The notes under the pieces: generated by a model
What the model was told of the DNA's origin: nothing
Seen by the model: the letters and a program-made list of their open reading frames with translations, nothing else
The model's database searches: none
Made by a program: the position numbers and the translations under genes
Source: Streptomyces lincolnensis
Lineage (GTDB): Bacteria > Actinomycetota > Actinomycetes > Streptomycetales > Streptomycetaceae
Reading direction: 5' to 3'
Assembly (NCBI RefSeq): GCF_001685355.1
Contig: NZ_CP016438.1
Coordinates: forward strand, 4,216,001-4,280,000
DNA length: 64,000 nucleotides
Shown here: positions 27,044 through 35,649 of the stretch, piece by piece
Layout: each line of letters starts with the position of its first letter
Numbering within the stretch: the first letter of the stretch is position 1

Positions 27044-28101
27044 GAACTCGCTACCTCTCGCAGTCGCTGGGCCGCGCGCTCCGGCGGCACGTCGTTGATG
27101 AAGACGTTCATGCCGGACTCGGAGCCCGCGAGGAACTTCAGCTTGCCGGACGTGCGACGGATGGTGAAAAGCTCCAGGTGCAGCGCGAAGTCGTCACGGT
27201 TGACGCCCTCGAACTCCTCCAGCTGCCCGAAGGGCGCCTGGTGCCAGGCGGCGATGTAGGGCGTAGGAGGCTCGTTCTCCCCGAAGATCCGGTCGAAGCG
27301 CCTCAACAGTTCCAGATAGACCTTGGGGAACTCTGTGCGCGCCCCCTCGTCGAGCCCCAGCAGATCGGGCACCCGGCGCTTCGGGTAGAGGTGCACCTCG
27401 TACGGCCAGTGCGCCGAGTACGGCACGAAGGCCACCCAGTGCTCCCCCTCCAGGACGACCCGCTCGTCGGCGAGCTCCCGCTCCAGGACGGCGTCGAAGA
27501 GGTTCTCCCCGCCCGTCGCCTCCTTGTGGGCGGCGACGGAACGCAGCATGAGCGCGGTGCGCGGAGTGGTGAAGGGATAGGCGTAGATCTGCCCGTGCGG
27601 GTGACCCAGCGTCACGCCGATCTCGGCGCCCCGGTTCTCGAAACAGAACACCTGCTCGACGGAGGGCAGATGCGACAGCTCCGACGTCCGGTCGGTCCAC
27701 GCCTCCAGCACGAGCCCCGCCTGCTCCTCCGTCAGGTCGGCGAAGGAGGCGTTGTGGTCGGACGTGAAGCAGACGACCTCGCACCGCCCGGAGTCGCCGG
27801 CCAGCGAGGGAAACCGGTTCTCGAAGACCACGACGTCGTACGCCGACTCGGGAATCTCACTCAGCCGCTCACCCTGCGTCGGGCACAACGGGCACTGATC
27901 GGCCGGCGGGTGGTAGATCCGCCCCTGCCGATGCGAGGCGATGGCGACGGAGTCACCGAGCAGCGGGTCCTGCCGGACCTCGGACGTGGTGACGGTCCGC
28001 TCCAGCGGCCGCCGGTCGACGGCATCGCGGACGGTGTCGTCGCGCTGGTCGTAGTAGATCAGCTCGCGACCGTCGGCCAGCCGGGTCGAGGTCTTCTTCA
28101 C
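27040..28101 (-). CDS. galT: galactose-1-phosphate uridylyltransferase
   Basis: A 353-residue enzyme exchanging UMP between UDP-glucose and galactose-1-phosphate. The active-site HPH is in [13 protein letters not shown] and a metal-binding C-x-x-C is in [10 protein letters not shown]. The GTG at 28101 is preferred since GAGGAG lies upstream; a TTG at 28122 is also in frame. It is the first gene of the gal operon, behind a region with repeated ACAATC boxes, and divergent from a sodium/solute symporter that may import the sugar. Confidence 0.96.
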   Translation of the reverse strand: MKKTSTRLADGRELIYYDQRDDTVRDAVDRRPLERTVTTSEVRQDPLLGDSVAIASHRQGRIYHPPADQCPLCPTQGERLSEIPESAYDVVVFENRFPSLAGDSGRCEVVCFTSDHNASFADLTEEQAGLVLEAWTDRTSELSHLPSVEQVFCFENRGAEIGVTLGHPHGQIYAYPFTTPRTALMLRSVAAHKEATGGENLFDAVLERELADERVVLEGEHWVAFVPYSAHWPYEVHLYPKRRVPDLLGLDEGARTEFPKVYLELLRRFDRIFGENEPPTPYIAAWHQAPFGQLEEFEGVNRDDFALHLELFTIRRTSGKLKFLAGSESGMNVFINDVPPERAAQRLREVASS

Positions 28102-28128
28102 GCCGGACTCCTCAGTGCCCAAACCCAG

Positions 28129-28197
28129 TCAATCACTCAACACAATCAAACATAACACACCACAACCCACCAGACATCCGACGATCACAATCCAACA
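28129..28197. promoter_or_regulatory. gal/symporter divergent control region with repeated ACAATC boxes
   Basis: CACAATCAAACA (28141-28152) and CACAATCCAACA (28186-28197) are near-identical direct repeats 45 bp apart, and TCAATCACTCAACA (28129-28142) is a third, looser copy. On the minus strand these read TGTTTGATTGTG, the kind of repeat bound by DeoR-family sugar regulators. TATGTT (28149-28154, minus strand) is a possible galT -10. Confidence 0.5.
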
Positions 28198-28281
28198 AAG
28201 AACGCCATCACGTGTGTTCAATTACTGAAAGCGGAGGCGTAGGTTCCCGCTGGATCAGTTCGCGCAACGAAGCGAGTACTC

Positions 28282-29961
28282 ATGCAAACCCCCACATATC
28301 TCTCAGCCGAGCTACGCCTCCCCACGAACTGGCTCGACTACACGATCCTCGGCATCTACTTCGTCGTCGTCCTCGGCATCGGCTTCGCGGCCCGCCGCTC
28401 GGTCAAGACGAGCCTCGACTTCTTCCTGTCGGGCCGCTCCCTGCCCGCCTGGGTGACCGGCCTGGCGTTCATCGCCGCCAACCTCGGCGCCACCGAGATC
28501 CTCGGCATGGCCGCCAACAGCGCGCAGTACGGCGTCTACACCACGCACTGGTACTGGATCGGCGCCATCCCCGCCATGGTGTTCCTGGGCCTGGTGATGA
28601 TGCCGTTCTACTACGGCAGCAAGGTCCGCTCGGTCCCCGAGTTCCTCCTCCTGCGCTTCGACAAGGCGGCCCACCTCCTCAGCTCGACCCTGTTCGCCTT
28701 CGCGGCCATCCTCATCGCGGGCGTGAACCTCTACGCCCTCGCGATCGTCGTGGAGGCCCTCCTCGGCTGGCCGGAATGGGTCGCGATCGTCGTCGCGGGC
28801 GCCTTCGTCCTCGCGTACATCACCCTCGGCGGCCTCTCCTCGGCCATCTACAACGAGGTCCTCCAGTTCTTCGTGATCCTGGCGGCCCTCATCCCGCTGT
28901 CCATCCTCGGCCTCAAGAAGGTCGGCGGCTGGGACGGCCTGTCCGACTCCCTCACCAAGTCCCACGGCGGGGACTTCATGACCGCCTGGGGAGGCACGGG
29001 CATCGGCAGCGCCAACCCCCTCGGGGCGAACTGGCTGACGATCGTCCTCGGCCTCGGCTTCGTCCTCTCCTTCGGCTACTGGACGACGAACTTCGCGGAG
29101 GTCCAGCGCGCCCTCTCCGCCAAGAACCTCTCGGCCGCGCAGCGCACCCCCCTCATCGCCGCGTTCCCCAAGATCTTCATCGTCTTCCTGGTGATGATCC
29201 CGGGCCTGGTGGCGGCGGTCCTGGTCCCCCAGATCGGAACCCCCGCCTCGGACCTCCAGTACAACGACGCCATCCCCTACCTGATGGAGTCCCTGCTCCC
29301 GAACGGCGTCCTGGGCATCGCGGTGACCGGCCTGCTGGCCGCCTTCATGGCGGGCATGGCGGCCAACATCTCCTCCTTCAACACGGTCTTCACCACGGAC
29401 ATCTGGCAGAAGTACGTGACCAAGGACCGCGAGGACGAGTACTACGTACGCTTCGGCCGCCTGATCACAGCGATCGGCGTCCTCGCCTCCATCGGCACGG
29501 CGTTCCTGGCCTCGTCCTTCTCGAACATCATGAGCTACCTCCAAACCCTCTTCTCCTTCTTCAACGTCCCGATGTTCGTCGTCTTCATCATCGGCATGTT
29601 CTGGAAGCGCGCGTCCATGAAGTCCGGCTTCTGGGGCCTCCTCGCGGGCACCACGGCAGCGATGATCAACTACTTCTGGATCTACAAGCAGGGCATCATC
29701 GACATCCCCTCCGACCAGGGGGCCAACTTCGTCTCCGCGATCGCGGGCTTCGTGGCGGGCGCGGTGGTCATGGTCGCCGTCTCCCTCTTCACGGCCCCCA
29801 AGCCGGCCGACGACCTCCAGGGCCTCGTCTACGGCACCCGCTCCCCCGGCATGTCCGAGCCGCCCGCCGCGGGCGACGACGCCTGGTACCGCAAGCCGGC
29901 CCTCCTCGGCTGGGGCGCGGTCATCCTCGCGGCCGCCTGCTACATCCCGTTCTCGTTCTGA
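28282..29961 (+). CDS. sodium:solute symporter (SSS family), probable galactose importer
   Basis: A 559-residue membrane protein with about 13-14 helices. SSS hallmarks: the N-terminal pattern FFLSGRSLPAWVTGLAFIAANLGATEILGMAA, NLYALAIVVEALLG, and a core ending FMAGMAANISSFNTVFTTDIWQKYV that carries the sodium-site SSFNT. It is divergent from the gal operon and shares its control region, so galactose or a similar sugar is the likely cargo (inference from context). A small 2-helix protein follows 21 bp downstream. ATG at 28282 with only a weak ribosome site (GAAGCGAG). Confidence 0.93.
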   Translation: MQTPTYLSAELRLPTNWLDYTILGIYFVVVLGIGFAARRSVKTSLDFFLSGRSLPAWVTGLAFIAANLGATEILGMAANSAQYGVYTTHWYWIGAIPAMVFLGLVMMPFYYGSKVRSVPEFLLLRFDKAAHLLSSTLFAFAAILIAGVNLYALAIVVEALLGWPEWVAIVVAGAFVLAYITLGGLSSAIYNEVLQFFVILAALIPLSILGLKKVGGWDGLSDSLTKSHGGDFMTAWGGTGIGSANPLGANWLTIVLGLGFVLSFGYWTTNFAEVQRALSAKNLSAAQRTPLIAAFPKIFIVFLVMIPGLVAAVLVPQIGTPASDLQYNDAIPYLMESLLPNGVLGIAVTGLLAAFMAGMAANISSFNTVFTTDIWQKYVTKDREDEYYVRFGRLITAIGVLASIGTAFLASSFSNIMSYLQTLFSFFNVPMFVVFIIGMFWKRASMKSGFWGLLAGTTAAMINYFWIYKQGIIDIPSDQGANFVSAIAGFVAGAVVMVAVSLFTAPKPADDLQGLVYGTRSPGMSEPPAAGDDAWYRKPALLGWGAVILAAACYIPFSF

Positions 29962-29982
29962 CGCGGGAGGATTGGAAGCACC

Positions 29983-30297
29983 ATGTCTGAACCCTCCGAG
30001 AAGGACCTCCACCGCGAGGTCTCCGAGCTCCAGACCAAGTCCGCGACGGCGGCCCGTCTCTTCGACATCCGCCGCATCATCGGCGGCCTCTTCGTCGTCT
30101 ACGGCGTCATCGTCACGATCGCCGGGCTCACCGACTCCGACGCCGCCATCTCCAAGGCCCAGGGCATCAACATCAACCTCTGGACCGGCCTCGGCATGCT
30201 TCTCCTCGGCCTCTTCTTCCTCGCCTGGCTGAAGCTGCGCCCCACGGCTCCGCCGACCCCTGCTGTCGACGACGCGGACGACCAACCGTCCCCGTAA
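29983..30297 (+). CDS. small two-helix membrane protein linked to the symporter
   Basis: A 104-residue protein: a charged N-terminal helix (SEPSEKDLHREVSELQTKSATAARLFDIRR), then two membrane helices (about 33-50, IIGGLFVVYGVIVTIAGL, and about 67-85, LWTGLGMLLLGLFFLAWL), then a Pro-rich acidic tail. GGGAGG precedes the ATG. It lies 21 bp behind the symporter gene and is probably co-transcribed; it could be an accessory subunit. I do not know the family by name. Confidence 0.82.
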   Translation: MSEPSEKDLHREVSELQTKSATAARLFDIRRIIGGLFVVYGVIVTIAGLTDSDAAISKAQGININLWTGLGMLLLGLFFLAWLKLRPTAPPTPAVDDADDQPSP

Positions 30298-30699
30298 CAC
30301 CCCCCTGGCGGGCCCCAACGGGCGGTTCCGGGAGCGTTTCTCGCCCCCGCCGCCCCTACCCGTCCCATCCCCAGGGGCTCTGCCCCTTCGACCCCGATGG
30401 TCGTATGCCGGGTGCGGGTCCGTCGTGGCTGGTCGCGCAGTTCCCCGCGCCCCTGAAAAGCGACAGTCGCCGTTGGGCATGAGGTGCCCCGGGCCGTGGG
30501 CGTCTCAGCCGCCCACGGCGGTAAGGGGACGGGGCGGGGGGTGTCCGCCCGCAGCGTCCGGCGTCCAACACGCAGCACAGCTAGAAGACACAGCACCGCC
30601 GGACCGAGGACGGACACCCCCCGCCCCGGCCCCGACCCACAACACGACAGTGGGCGCTACAGAAACCCCCACCGGAGCCGCACAGCGCGCCGCGAGGCA
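30298..30699. other. 400-bp intergenic region with a dispersed repeat
   Basis: No gene seen between the small membrane protein and the end of the atypical response regulator. It holds the common Streptomyces repeat at 30425-30455 and a related motif near 30371-30387 (AGGGGCTCTGCCCC). The rest is low-complexity C-rich DNA. Confidence 0.55.
30425..30455. repeat. dispersed Streptomyces intergenic repeat
   Basis: The core GGTCGCGCAGTTCCCCGCGC with flanks GTGGCT and CCCCT is, from memory, found in many copies between genes of Streptomyces chromosomes. Its role is unknown. Only one copy is in this window. Confidence 0.6.
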
Positions 30700-31392
30700 T
30701 CACGGCTCAACCCCCGGAGGGCCCGGCACGGGACCGGCCCGATCCAGCAACCCCGTCCGAGCCGCCAACGCCGCCGCCTCCAACCGCGACCCCACCCCCA
30801 GCTTCATCAACACCCGCTGGACATGGGTACGAGCGGTGGACGGCGCGATCCCCATCCCCGCCGCGATCAGCCGGGTGTCCTCACCGTCGGCGACCCGCAC
30901 CAGCACCTCGACCTCACGGGGCGTCAGCATCTGAAGAAGCCGCTGCCCCTCGTCGTCCGGCTGGGCAGCAGGGTTCAACAGCTCCGAGAACGCCCCCTGC
31001 AACAGCTGCGGAGCGACCGCCGCCTCCCCCGCCCGAGCCTTCATGATCGCCCGCTCGACCCCCTCGATGCGCTCGTCATGACGGACGTACCCCGAGGCCC
31101 CCGCAGCGAACGCCGCGGCGATCCCCCGAGGATTCGGCACCGGCCCCAGCACCAGCACCGCCACCTGCGGCCGCTCCCGCTTGATCTTCACCACGGGATC
31201 GAACATCCCCGGCTCGGCAGGAGTCGCCGTCCCCAGCAGACACACCTCCGGTGCCCGGCTGATCACCAGCTCCGCCGCCCCCGCGGCGGGCGCGGCCGCG
31301 GCGAGCACCCGGTGCCCGCGCAGCTTCAACGCCGAGGCCAACGCCTCGGCGAGCAATCGGTGGTCGTCGACCACCATGAGCCGCACTCCCAT
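30700..31392 (-). CDS. atypical NarL/LuxR-type response regulator lacking the phospho-Asp
   Basis: A 230-residue regulator with a receiver-like domain (about 1-120) and a LuxR HTH (about 155-215: MLTPREVEVLVRVADGEDTRLIAAGMGIAPSTARTHVQRVLMKLGV). The N-terminal acidic pair is present (VVDDHRLL), but the acceptor site reads VCLLGTATP, with Gly where Asp is expected, and the conserved Lys is Arg (GYVRHD). It can hardly be phosphorylated in the normal way, so it may be controlled by ligand or protein binding. No kinase lies adjacent. ATG at 31392 with AGGTAGG upstream. Confidence 0.88.
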   Translation of the reverse strand: MGVRLMVVDDHRLLAEALASALKLRGHRVLAAAAPAAGAAELVISRAPEVCLLGTATPAEPGMFDPVVKIKRERPQVAVLVLGPVPNPRGIAAAFAAGASGYVRHDERIEGVERAIMKARAGEAAVAPQLLQGAFSELLNPAAQPDDEGQRLLQMLTPREVEVLVRVADGEDTRLIAAGMGIAPSTARTHVQRVLMKLGVGSRLEAAALAARTGLLDRAGPVPGPPGVEP

Positions 31393-31709
31393 CGACCTAC
31401 CTACCCCCCACTCCCCAAAATCCCCAGTGTCCCCAGTCCCCCCAATGGATCCCCTTGTGGCTGCCCCACGACGGATGCCCACTGGTCCACACGGACGGGA
31501 GCCCCCTCCCGGCTCCCCCCGCCTTTCATGCCCCCGGAAGCTACACGCTTGTTCGACGTTGCGCTTCCCCTACCGGTGAGAAGTGCCCCGGATCGCCGAA
31601 ATTCCTCGCATTCGAGGGTGATGAGCGGTACGCGCACGGCCCCGCCCCTGAGCAGGGACGGGGCCGTGATCAAAAACCCGTACGGACCGAATCGATCAGT
31701 TCGTATCGA
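31393..31709. other. intergenic region upstream of the atypical regulator
   Basis: About 320 bp with no gene. It contains C-rich direct repeats (CCCCAGT copies near 31421-31440) close to the regulator start and the terminator of the propeller gene at 31635-31668. Confidence 0.5.
31635..31668 (-). terminator. terminator of the first propeller gene
   Basis: CACGGCCCCG (31635-31644) pairs with CGGGGCCGTG (31659-31668); the inner CCCTG/CAGGG can extend the stem. Confidence 0.75.
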
Positions 31710-33545
31710 TCAGCTCGTGCCGAACGCGAGCGCCAGATACTCCTCCTCGTCCGACGAACTCCCCAGATCACTGGCGAAGATCGCGGACATGAACAGGTGG
31801 CCCTGCGAGTACAGGAGCTCGGAGTAGTCCGGCGAGAACCCGGTCTCCGCGTCCCGCACCGACTCCGTGGCCGGATTCTCCAGCAGCTTCGTCTCCTTGA
31901 ACGAGCTGCCGTCGATGCTGACGATCTGCCCGCCCTTGTCGTACGGCGGACGCTTGTACGCGATGATGTTCGTGCCGTCCATCCGCAGCGGCATGATCGT
32001 GTAGTCCTCGCCCGCGTCGGCCCGCTGCCCGGTCTGCTTGCCGGTCCCGAGGTCGAGCGCGACGATCTCGTTGGTCTGGCTGAACTTCCCGCTGCCGTCG
32101 TGCTCTTCGGTCGGCAGGTAGAGCCGGTCGTTGCCGACGGCGATCTGGTGGCACTCCTCGACCTTGGTGATGCCGTCGCAGCTGGCCGCGAACTGGTCGC
32201 TGGGCGCGGAGATCCGGGTGCGCAGCTTGCCGGTCTTGTTGTCGATGGAGAAGAAGTCCGAGATACCGCTGCCGTCCTTGGCGGACTCACCGACGTCGGC
32301 GGCCACGACCAGCGGGTTGCTGGACACCACGCTGGCGTAGGCGATGCCGGAACCCATCTTGTAGTCGGAGACGACCTTGCCGGACTTGGGGTCGATGGTC
32401 TGGATGTGCAGCTCGGGCTGGTCGTAGGCGCCGCAGCGGCGCACCGCGACCAGCTTCTCGCCGCCGCCGTAGCCGGCGTCGTAGCAGGTGTCGGTGGGCT
32501 TGGGGGCCCACAGCTGCTTGCCGGTGCCGATGTCGAAGGCGGCGCCGCCGCTGGTGCTGCCCACGGCGGCCGTGCCCCCGCTGACAGTGATGTTGTTGAA
32601 GCTGATGGGCTCGTCACCGGAGTTGGCGGTCTTCGTCCACAGCTTCTTGCCCGCGTTCAGGTCGAGCGCGGCGATCTGGCTGCACCCGTGTGAGGGCTTG
32701 TCCTTGGTCGGCATGGCGGGCTGGTAGATGATCGCCGTGCGGCCGTCGGTGGTGGTGTGGTTGCTGCCCTGGCAGACCGGGCCGGGGAGCTTGATGTTCC
32801 ACAGCTTGGTGCCCTTGTCCGGGTCGAAGCCGGTGATCTCGGCGACGCCGCTCTTGGCGTACACCTTGTCGGTGAGCCAGGAGCCGGCGGTCGAGATGGT
32901 GGTGTCCTTGGAGACCTTGGGCGCCGGGACCTGGAAGAGGATCTTCGAGGCGGGGTTGGCGGGCACCTTCTCCACGGGCTTGGTGGAGGTGCCGGTGGTG
33001 CCGCCGCCGGTGTCGGTGCCGCCGGTCCCCCCGCTGCCGCCGTCCTTGCCGTCGTCCTTGCCGCCGGTGCCGCCGCTGGAGTTCGCGGTGTCGTCCTTCT
33101 TGTCGCTGTCACCGGAGGACGTGGCGTACCAGACACCGCCGCCGACGATCAGCGCGATCGCCACGACGGCCGAGACGATGATGGTGACCTGTGCGTTGAA
33201 CTTCTTCGCGGCGGGCTGTCCGGCCTGGGGCTGGAGCGGCATGGTCGGCTGCGCGTAGCCGTACGGCGGCTGCTGCCCGTACGGCGGCGTCGGCTGACCG
33301 TACGGGTTCGGGGCCTGCCCGGGATAGCCGTAGCCGGGAGGGGTCTGCGGGGGCGCCTGTGGAGGCGCCTGCGGATAGCCGTACCCGGGAGGTGCCTGCG
33401 GCTGCTGCTGCTGCGGATAGCCGTAACCGGGCTGCTGCGGCGGCGGCTGCGGCGGCTGCGCGGGCTGCTGCGGCGGCTGGTCCTGCGGCGGGCCGAACCC
33501 GCCCTGCGGGGGCTGGTTGGGCGGCGGAGGGGGCGGTTGGGTCAT
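31710..33545 (-). CDS. membrane-anchored PQQ-like beta-propeller protein
   Basis: A 611-residue protein. The first 110 residues are Pro/Gln/Gly/Tyr-rich cytoplasmic sequence with repeated PGYGYPQ. A single membrane helix follows (about 118-145, QVTIIVSAVVAIALIVGGGVWY), then a Gly/Thr/Asp linker and a large outside domain of repeated beta strands with the PQQ-like phrase (LDLNAGKKLWT, FDIGTGKQLWAP, LDLGTGKQTGQ). Several Cys pairs suggest disulfides. The fold points to a binding scaffold at the surface, without a known ligand. It is a paralogue of the next gene upstream, 49 bp away. ATG at 33545 with GAGG upstream. Confidence 0.88.
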   Translation of the reverse strand: MTQPPPPPPNQPPQGGFGPPQDQPPQQPAQPPQPPPQQPGYGYPQQQQPQAPPGYGYPQAPPQAPPQTPPGYGYPGQAPNPYGQPTPPYGQQPPYGYAQPTMPLQPQAGQPAAKKFNAQVTIIVSAVVAIALIVGGGVWYATSSGDSDKKDDTANSSGGTGGKDDGKDGGSGGTGGTDTGGGTTGTSTKPVEKVPANPASKILFQVPAPKVSKDTTISTAGSWLTDKVYAKSGVAEITGFDPDKGTKLWNIKLPGPVCQGSNHTTTDGRTAIIYQPAMPTKDKPSHGCSQIAALDLNAGKKLWTKTANSGDEPISFNNITVSGGTAAVGSTSGGAAFDIGTGKQLWAPKPTDTCYDAGYGGGEKLVAVRRCGAYDQPELHIQTIDPKSGKVVSDYKMGSGIAYASVVSSNPLVVAADVGESAKDGSGISDFFSIDNKTGKLRTRISAPSDQFAASCDGITKVEECHQIAVGNDRLYLPTEEHDGSGKFSQTNEIVALDLGTGKQTGQRADAGEDYTIMPLRMDGTNIIAYKRPPYDKGGQIVSIDGSSFKETKLLENPATESVRDAETGFSPDYSELLYSQGHLFMSAIFASDLGSSSDEEEYLALAFGTS

Positions 33546-33594
33546 GGCGTGAGTACCTCGGTGACAGGGGACGACGACAGCGGGAGGGGAAGGG

Positions 33595-35457
33595 TCACTT
33601 GCCGTAGGCGAGCATCAACTTCTCCTTCGTGTCGTCGTTGCCGGACAGCCGGGAGGTGGAGAGGTAGAAGCGTCCGCCCACCCAGTCGACTTCCTTGGAG
33701 TAGAAGCCGCTCTCGATCTCCGCGATGCCCTGCGGGTTCTGCAACAGCGTGGTCGGCGTGTGCTTGGCGCCGGTCGTGGGGATCGACACGATCCGTCCGC
33801 CCGCGTCGTAGGACGCCTCCACGTACGCGATGAGCTTGCCGCCCTCGATCTTCATGGGCTGCATGCTCTCGGCGACGGGGGACTTCACCCGCCACTTCGC
33901 CTTGCCGTCGGAGAGGTTGATCGCGACGATCTCGTTCGCGCCGCTGGTCGCCTCGGTCGGCAGGTACAGGGTGTTGGCGTCCGCGGCCACGCCCCGGCAG
34001 CCCTCCAGGTCACCGGTGAGGGCGATGCCGCCACCGCAGTCGGGGGCGAACTCCTCGTCGAAGGCGACCTGGGAGCGGAACTTGCCGGCGGCGGTGAAGG
34101 TGGCGATGTTCCAGGCGTTCTTGTCGTCGTTGGTGCTGTAGACGACCAGCGGGTCGACGGAGTAGGTCTTCTCGACCCGCCAGCCCTTGTCGAACTTCTG
34201 GGTCCACCTGACCTTGCCGGTCGTGGGGTCGAGTTCCTGCACCTCGTCGTGCTCGGTGTCCTGGCCGGCGTCGCAGGAGGCCACCGAGATCAGCCGGGCG
34301 CCGCCCGCGAACGAGCTGGGGAAGCAGGCGTCGCCGTAGCGCTTCTTGTCGAACAGCTTCTTGCCGGTGCGGGCGTCGTACGCCGTGCCGGACTGCGAGC
34401 GGCCCACCATCAGCGTGTTGCCGCTGAGGGTGAGGGAGACCTGGATCGCGCTGTCGAAGGCGGCGCCGTCGGTGACCTCGCCGCTCCAGCCCTTCGCACC
34501 GGTGTTGAGATCGACCTGCTGGAGCAGGTTGCACTTGGCGCGGTCGGTGGTGCCGTTCTTGTACGCCACGACGATGGTGTCGTCGGAGGTCTTCTGCGGG
34601 GTGACCGCGCAGATCTCGGCGGGGAAGGTGATCGGGGCCCAGGTCGGCCTGCCGTCACCGACGTTGTACGCGACGAGCTGCTTGTACGCCGACTTCACCG
34701 CGGCCTTGTCGGTGATCCACATGCCGTTGGCGTCGGCGCCGTTGCCGGGGGCGTCGGGCGCCTCCTTGTACCAGAGCACCTTGGACTCGCCGGCCTGGCG
34801 GCCCTCGTTGAGGTCCTCGGTGCCCTGGCCGCCGTCGCCGCTGCCGTCACCCGGGTTGACCGGGGCGCCGGAGGCGGAGGCGGAGGGCTTGGCGTCGTCG
34901 GTCGGCTTGGCGACGGGCTCCTTGTCGTCCCCGCCGGCGACCGCGAAGACGGTCCCGCCGATGACGAGCAGCGCGGCGACCGCGGCGCCGATGACGAGGG
35001 CGGGCCGGCCCCTGAAGGGGTTGCGCGAGCCGGAGCCGGGCGGCGGGGTGCCGGGCCCGCCCGGGTACTGCGGCTGGGGCGGATAGCCGTATCCGGGCTG
35101 CTGCCCGTAGGAACCAGGCGGTTGCGGCTGACCGTACGGGCCGGGCTGAGCGGCGCCGGGAGCACCGTAGGGACCGGGCTGGCCCGGCTGACCGTAGGGT
35201 CCCGGCTGACCGTACGGACCCGGCTGGGCGTAGGGGCCGGAGGGCTGCTGCGGCTGGCCGTACCCCGGCTGCGGGGCGGCCGGGGGCGGCTCCGGATAGC
35301 CGTACCCGGGCTGCGGCGGAGGGTCGGCGGGCGGGCCCTGCGGCGGCTGCGGCGCGCCGAAGCCGTCCTGCTGCGGCGGCTGTTGCTGTGGCGCTCCGAA
35401 ATCGCCTTGTGGCGCTCCGAAACCGTCCTGCGGCGGCTGGTTGGGCGGCTGAGTCAT
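33595..35457 (-). CDS. membrane-anchored PQQ-like beta-propeller protein (paralogue)
   Basis: A 620-residue paralogue with the same plan: a Pro/Gly/Gln/Tyr-rich N-terminus to about residue 145, with PGPYGQ and PGYGYP repeats, a membrane helix (about 152-172, PALVIGAAVAALLVIGGTVFAV), an acidic Gly/Asp linker, and a propeller domain with LDPTTGKVRWTQ, YDARTGKKLFDKK and INLSDGKAKWRV. It likely arose by tandem duplication with the downstream gene and is in one operon with it. ATG at 35457 behind GGGGGAA. No function is assigned; such pairs may sense or bind wall components. Confidence 0.88.
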   Translation of the reverse strand: MTQPPNQPPQDGFGAPQGDFGAPQQQPPQQDGFGAPQPPQGPPADPPPQPGYGYPEPPPAAPQPGYGQPQQPSGPYAQPGPYGQPGPYGQPGQPGPYGAPGAAQPGPYGQPQPPGSYGQQPGYGYPPQPQYPGGPGTPPPGSGSRNPFRGRPALVIGAAVAALLVIGGTVFAVAGGDDKEPVAKPTDDAKPSASASGAPVNPGDGSGDGGQGTEDLNEGRQAGESKVLWYKEAPDAPGNGADANGMWITDKAAVKSAYKQLVAYNVGDGRPTWAPITFPAEICAVTPQKTSDDTIVVAYKNGTTDRAKCNLLQQVDLNTGAKGWSGEVTDGAAFDSAIQVSLTLSGNTLMVGRSQSGTAYDARTGKKLFDKKRYGDACFPSSFAGGARLISVASCDAGQDTEHDEVQELDPTTGKVRWTQKFDKGWRVEKTYSVDPLVVYSTNDDKNAWNIATFTAAGKFRSQVAFDEEFAPDCGGGIALTGDLEGCRGVAADANTLYLPTEATSGANEIVAINLSDGKAKWRVKSPVAESMQPMKIEGGKLIAYVEASYDAGGRIVSIPTTGAKHTPTTLLQNPQGIAEIESGFYSKEVDWVGGRFYLSTSRLSGNDDTKEKLMLAYGK

Positions 35458-35576
35458 CAGCGGTTCCCCCGTTCGATCACTGATTTTTAGCCACGCCCTG
35501 AGGTACGTAATGGACCCAGAGTCGTATCAGAAAGTTCTCAGACGGCTCTTTCTATCACTCTGCACCGACAGCGCAC

Positions 35577-35617
35577 CGGGCCGTGTCCTCCCCTGTTCCC
35601 AAGGGAGGACCGGCCCG
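35577..35617 (-). terminator. terminator of the ABC-F gene
   Basis: CGGGCC-GT-GTCCTCCC pairs with GGGAGGAC-C-GGCCCG (35577-35617), a long stem with a small bulge, directly after the ABC-F stop. Confidence 0.75.
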
Positions 35618-35649
35618 TGATACCCCCGTTATCGGCCTTCACGCACCCT

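Noticed and set aside
28312..30480. 722-codon frame opposite the symporter
   Set aside because: The product is an extreme Asp/Glu/Gly/Arg-rich chain expected from antisense of a membrane protein gene; no motifs.
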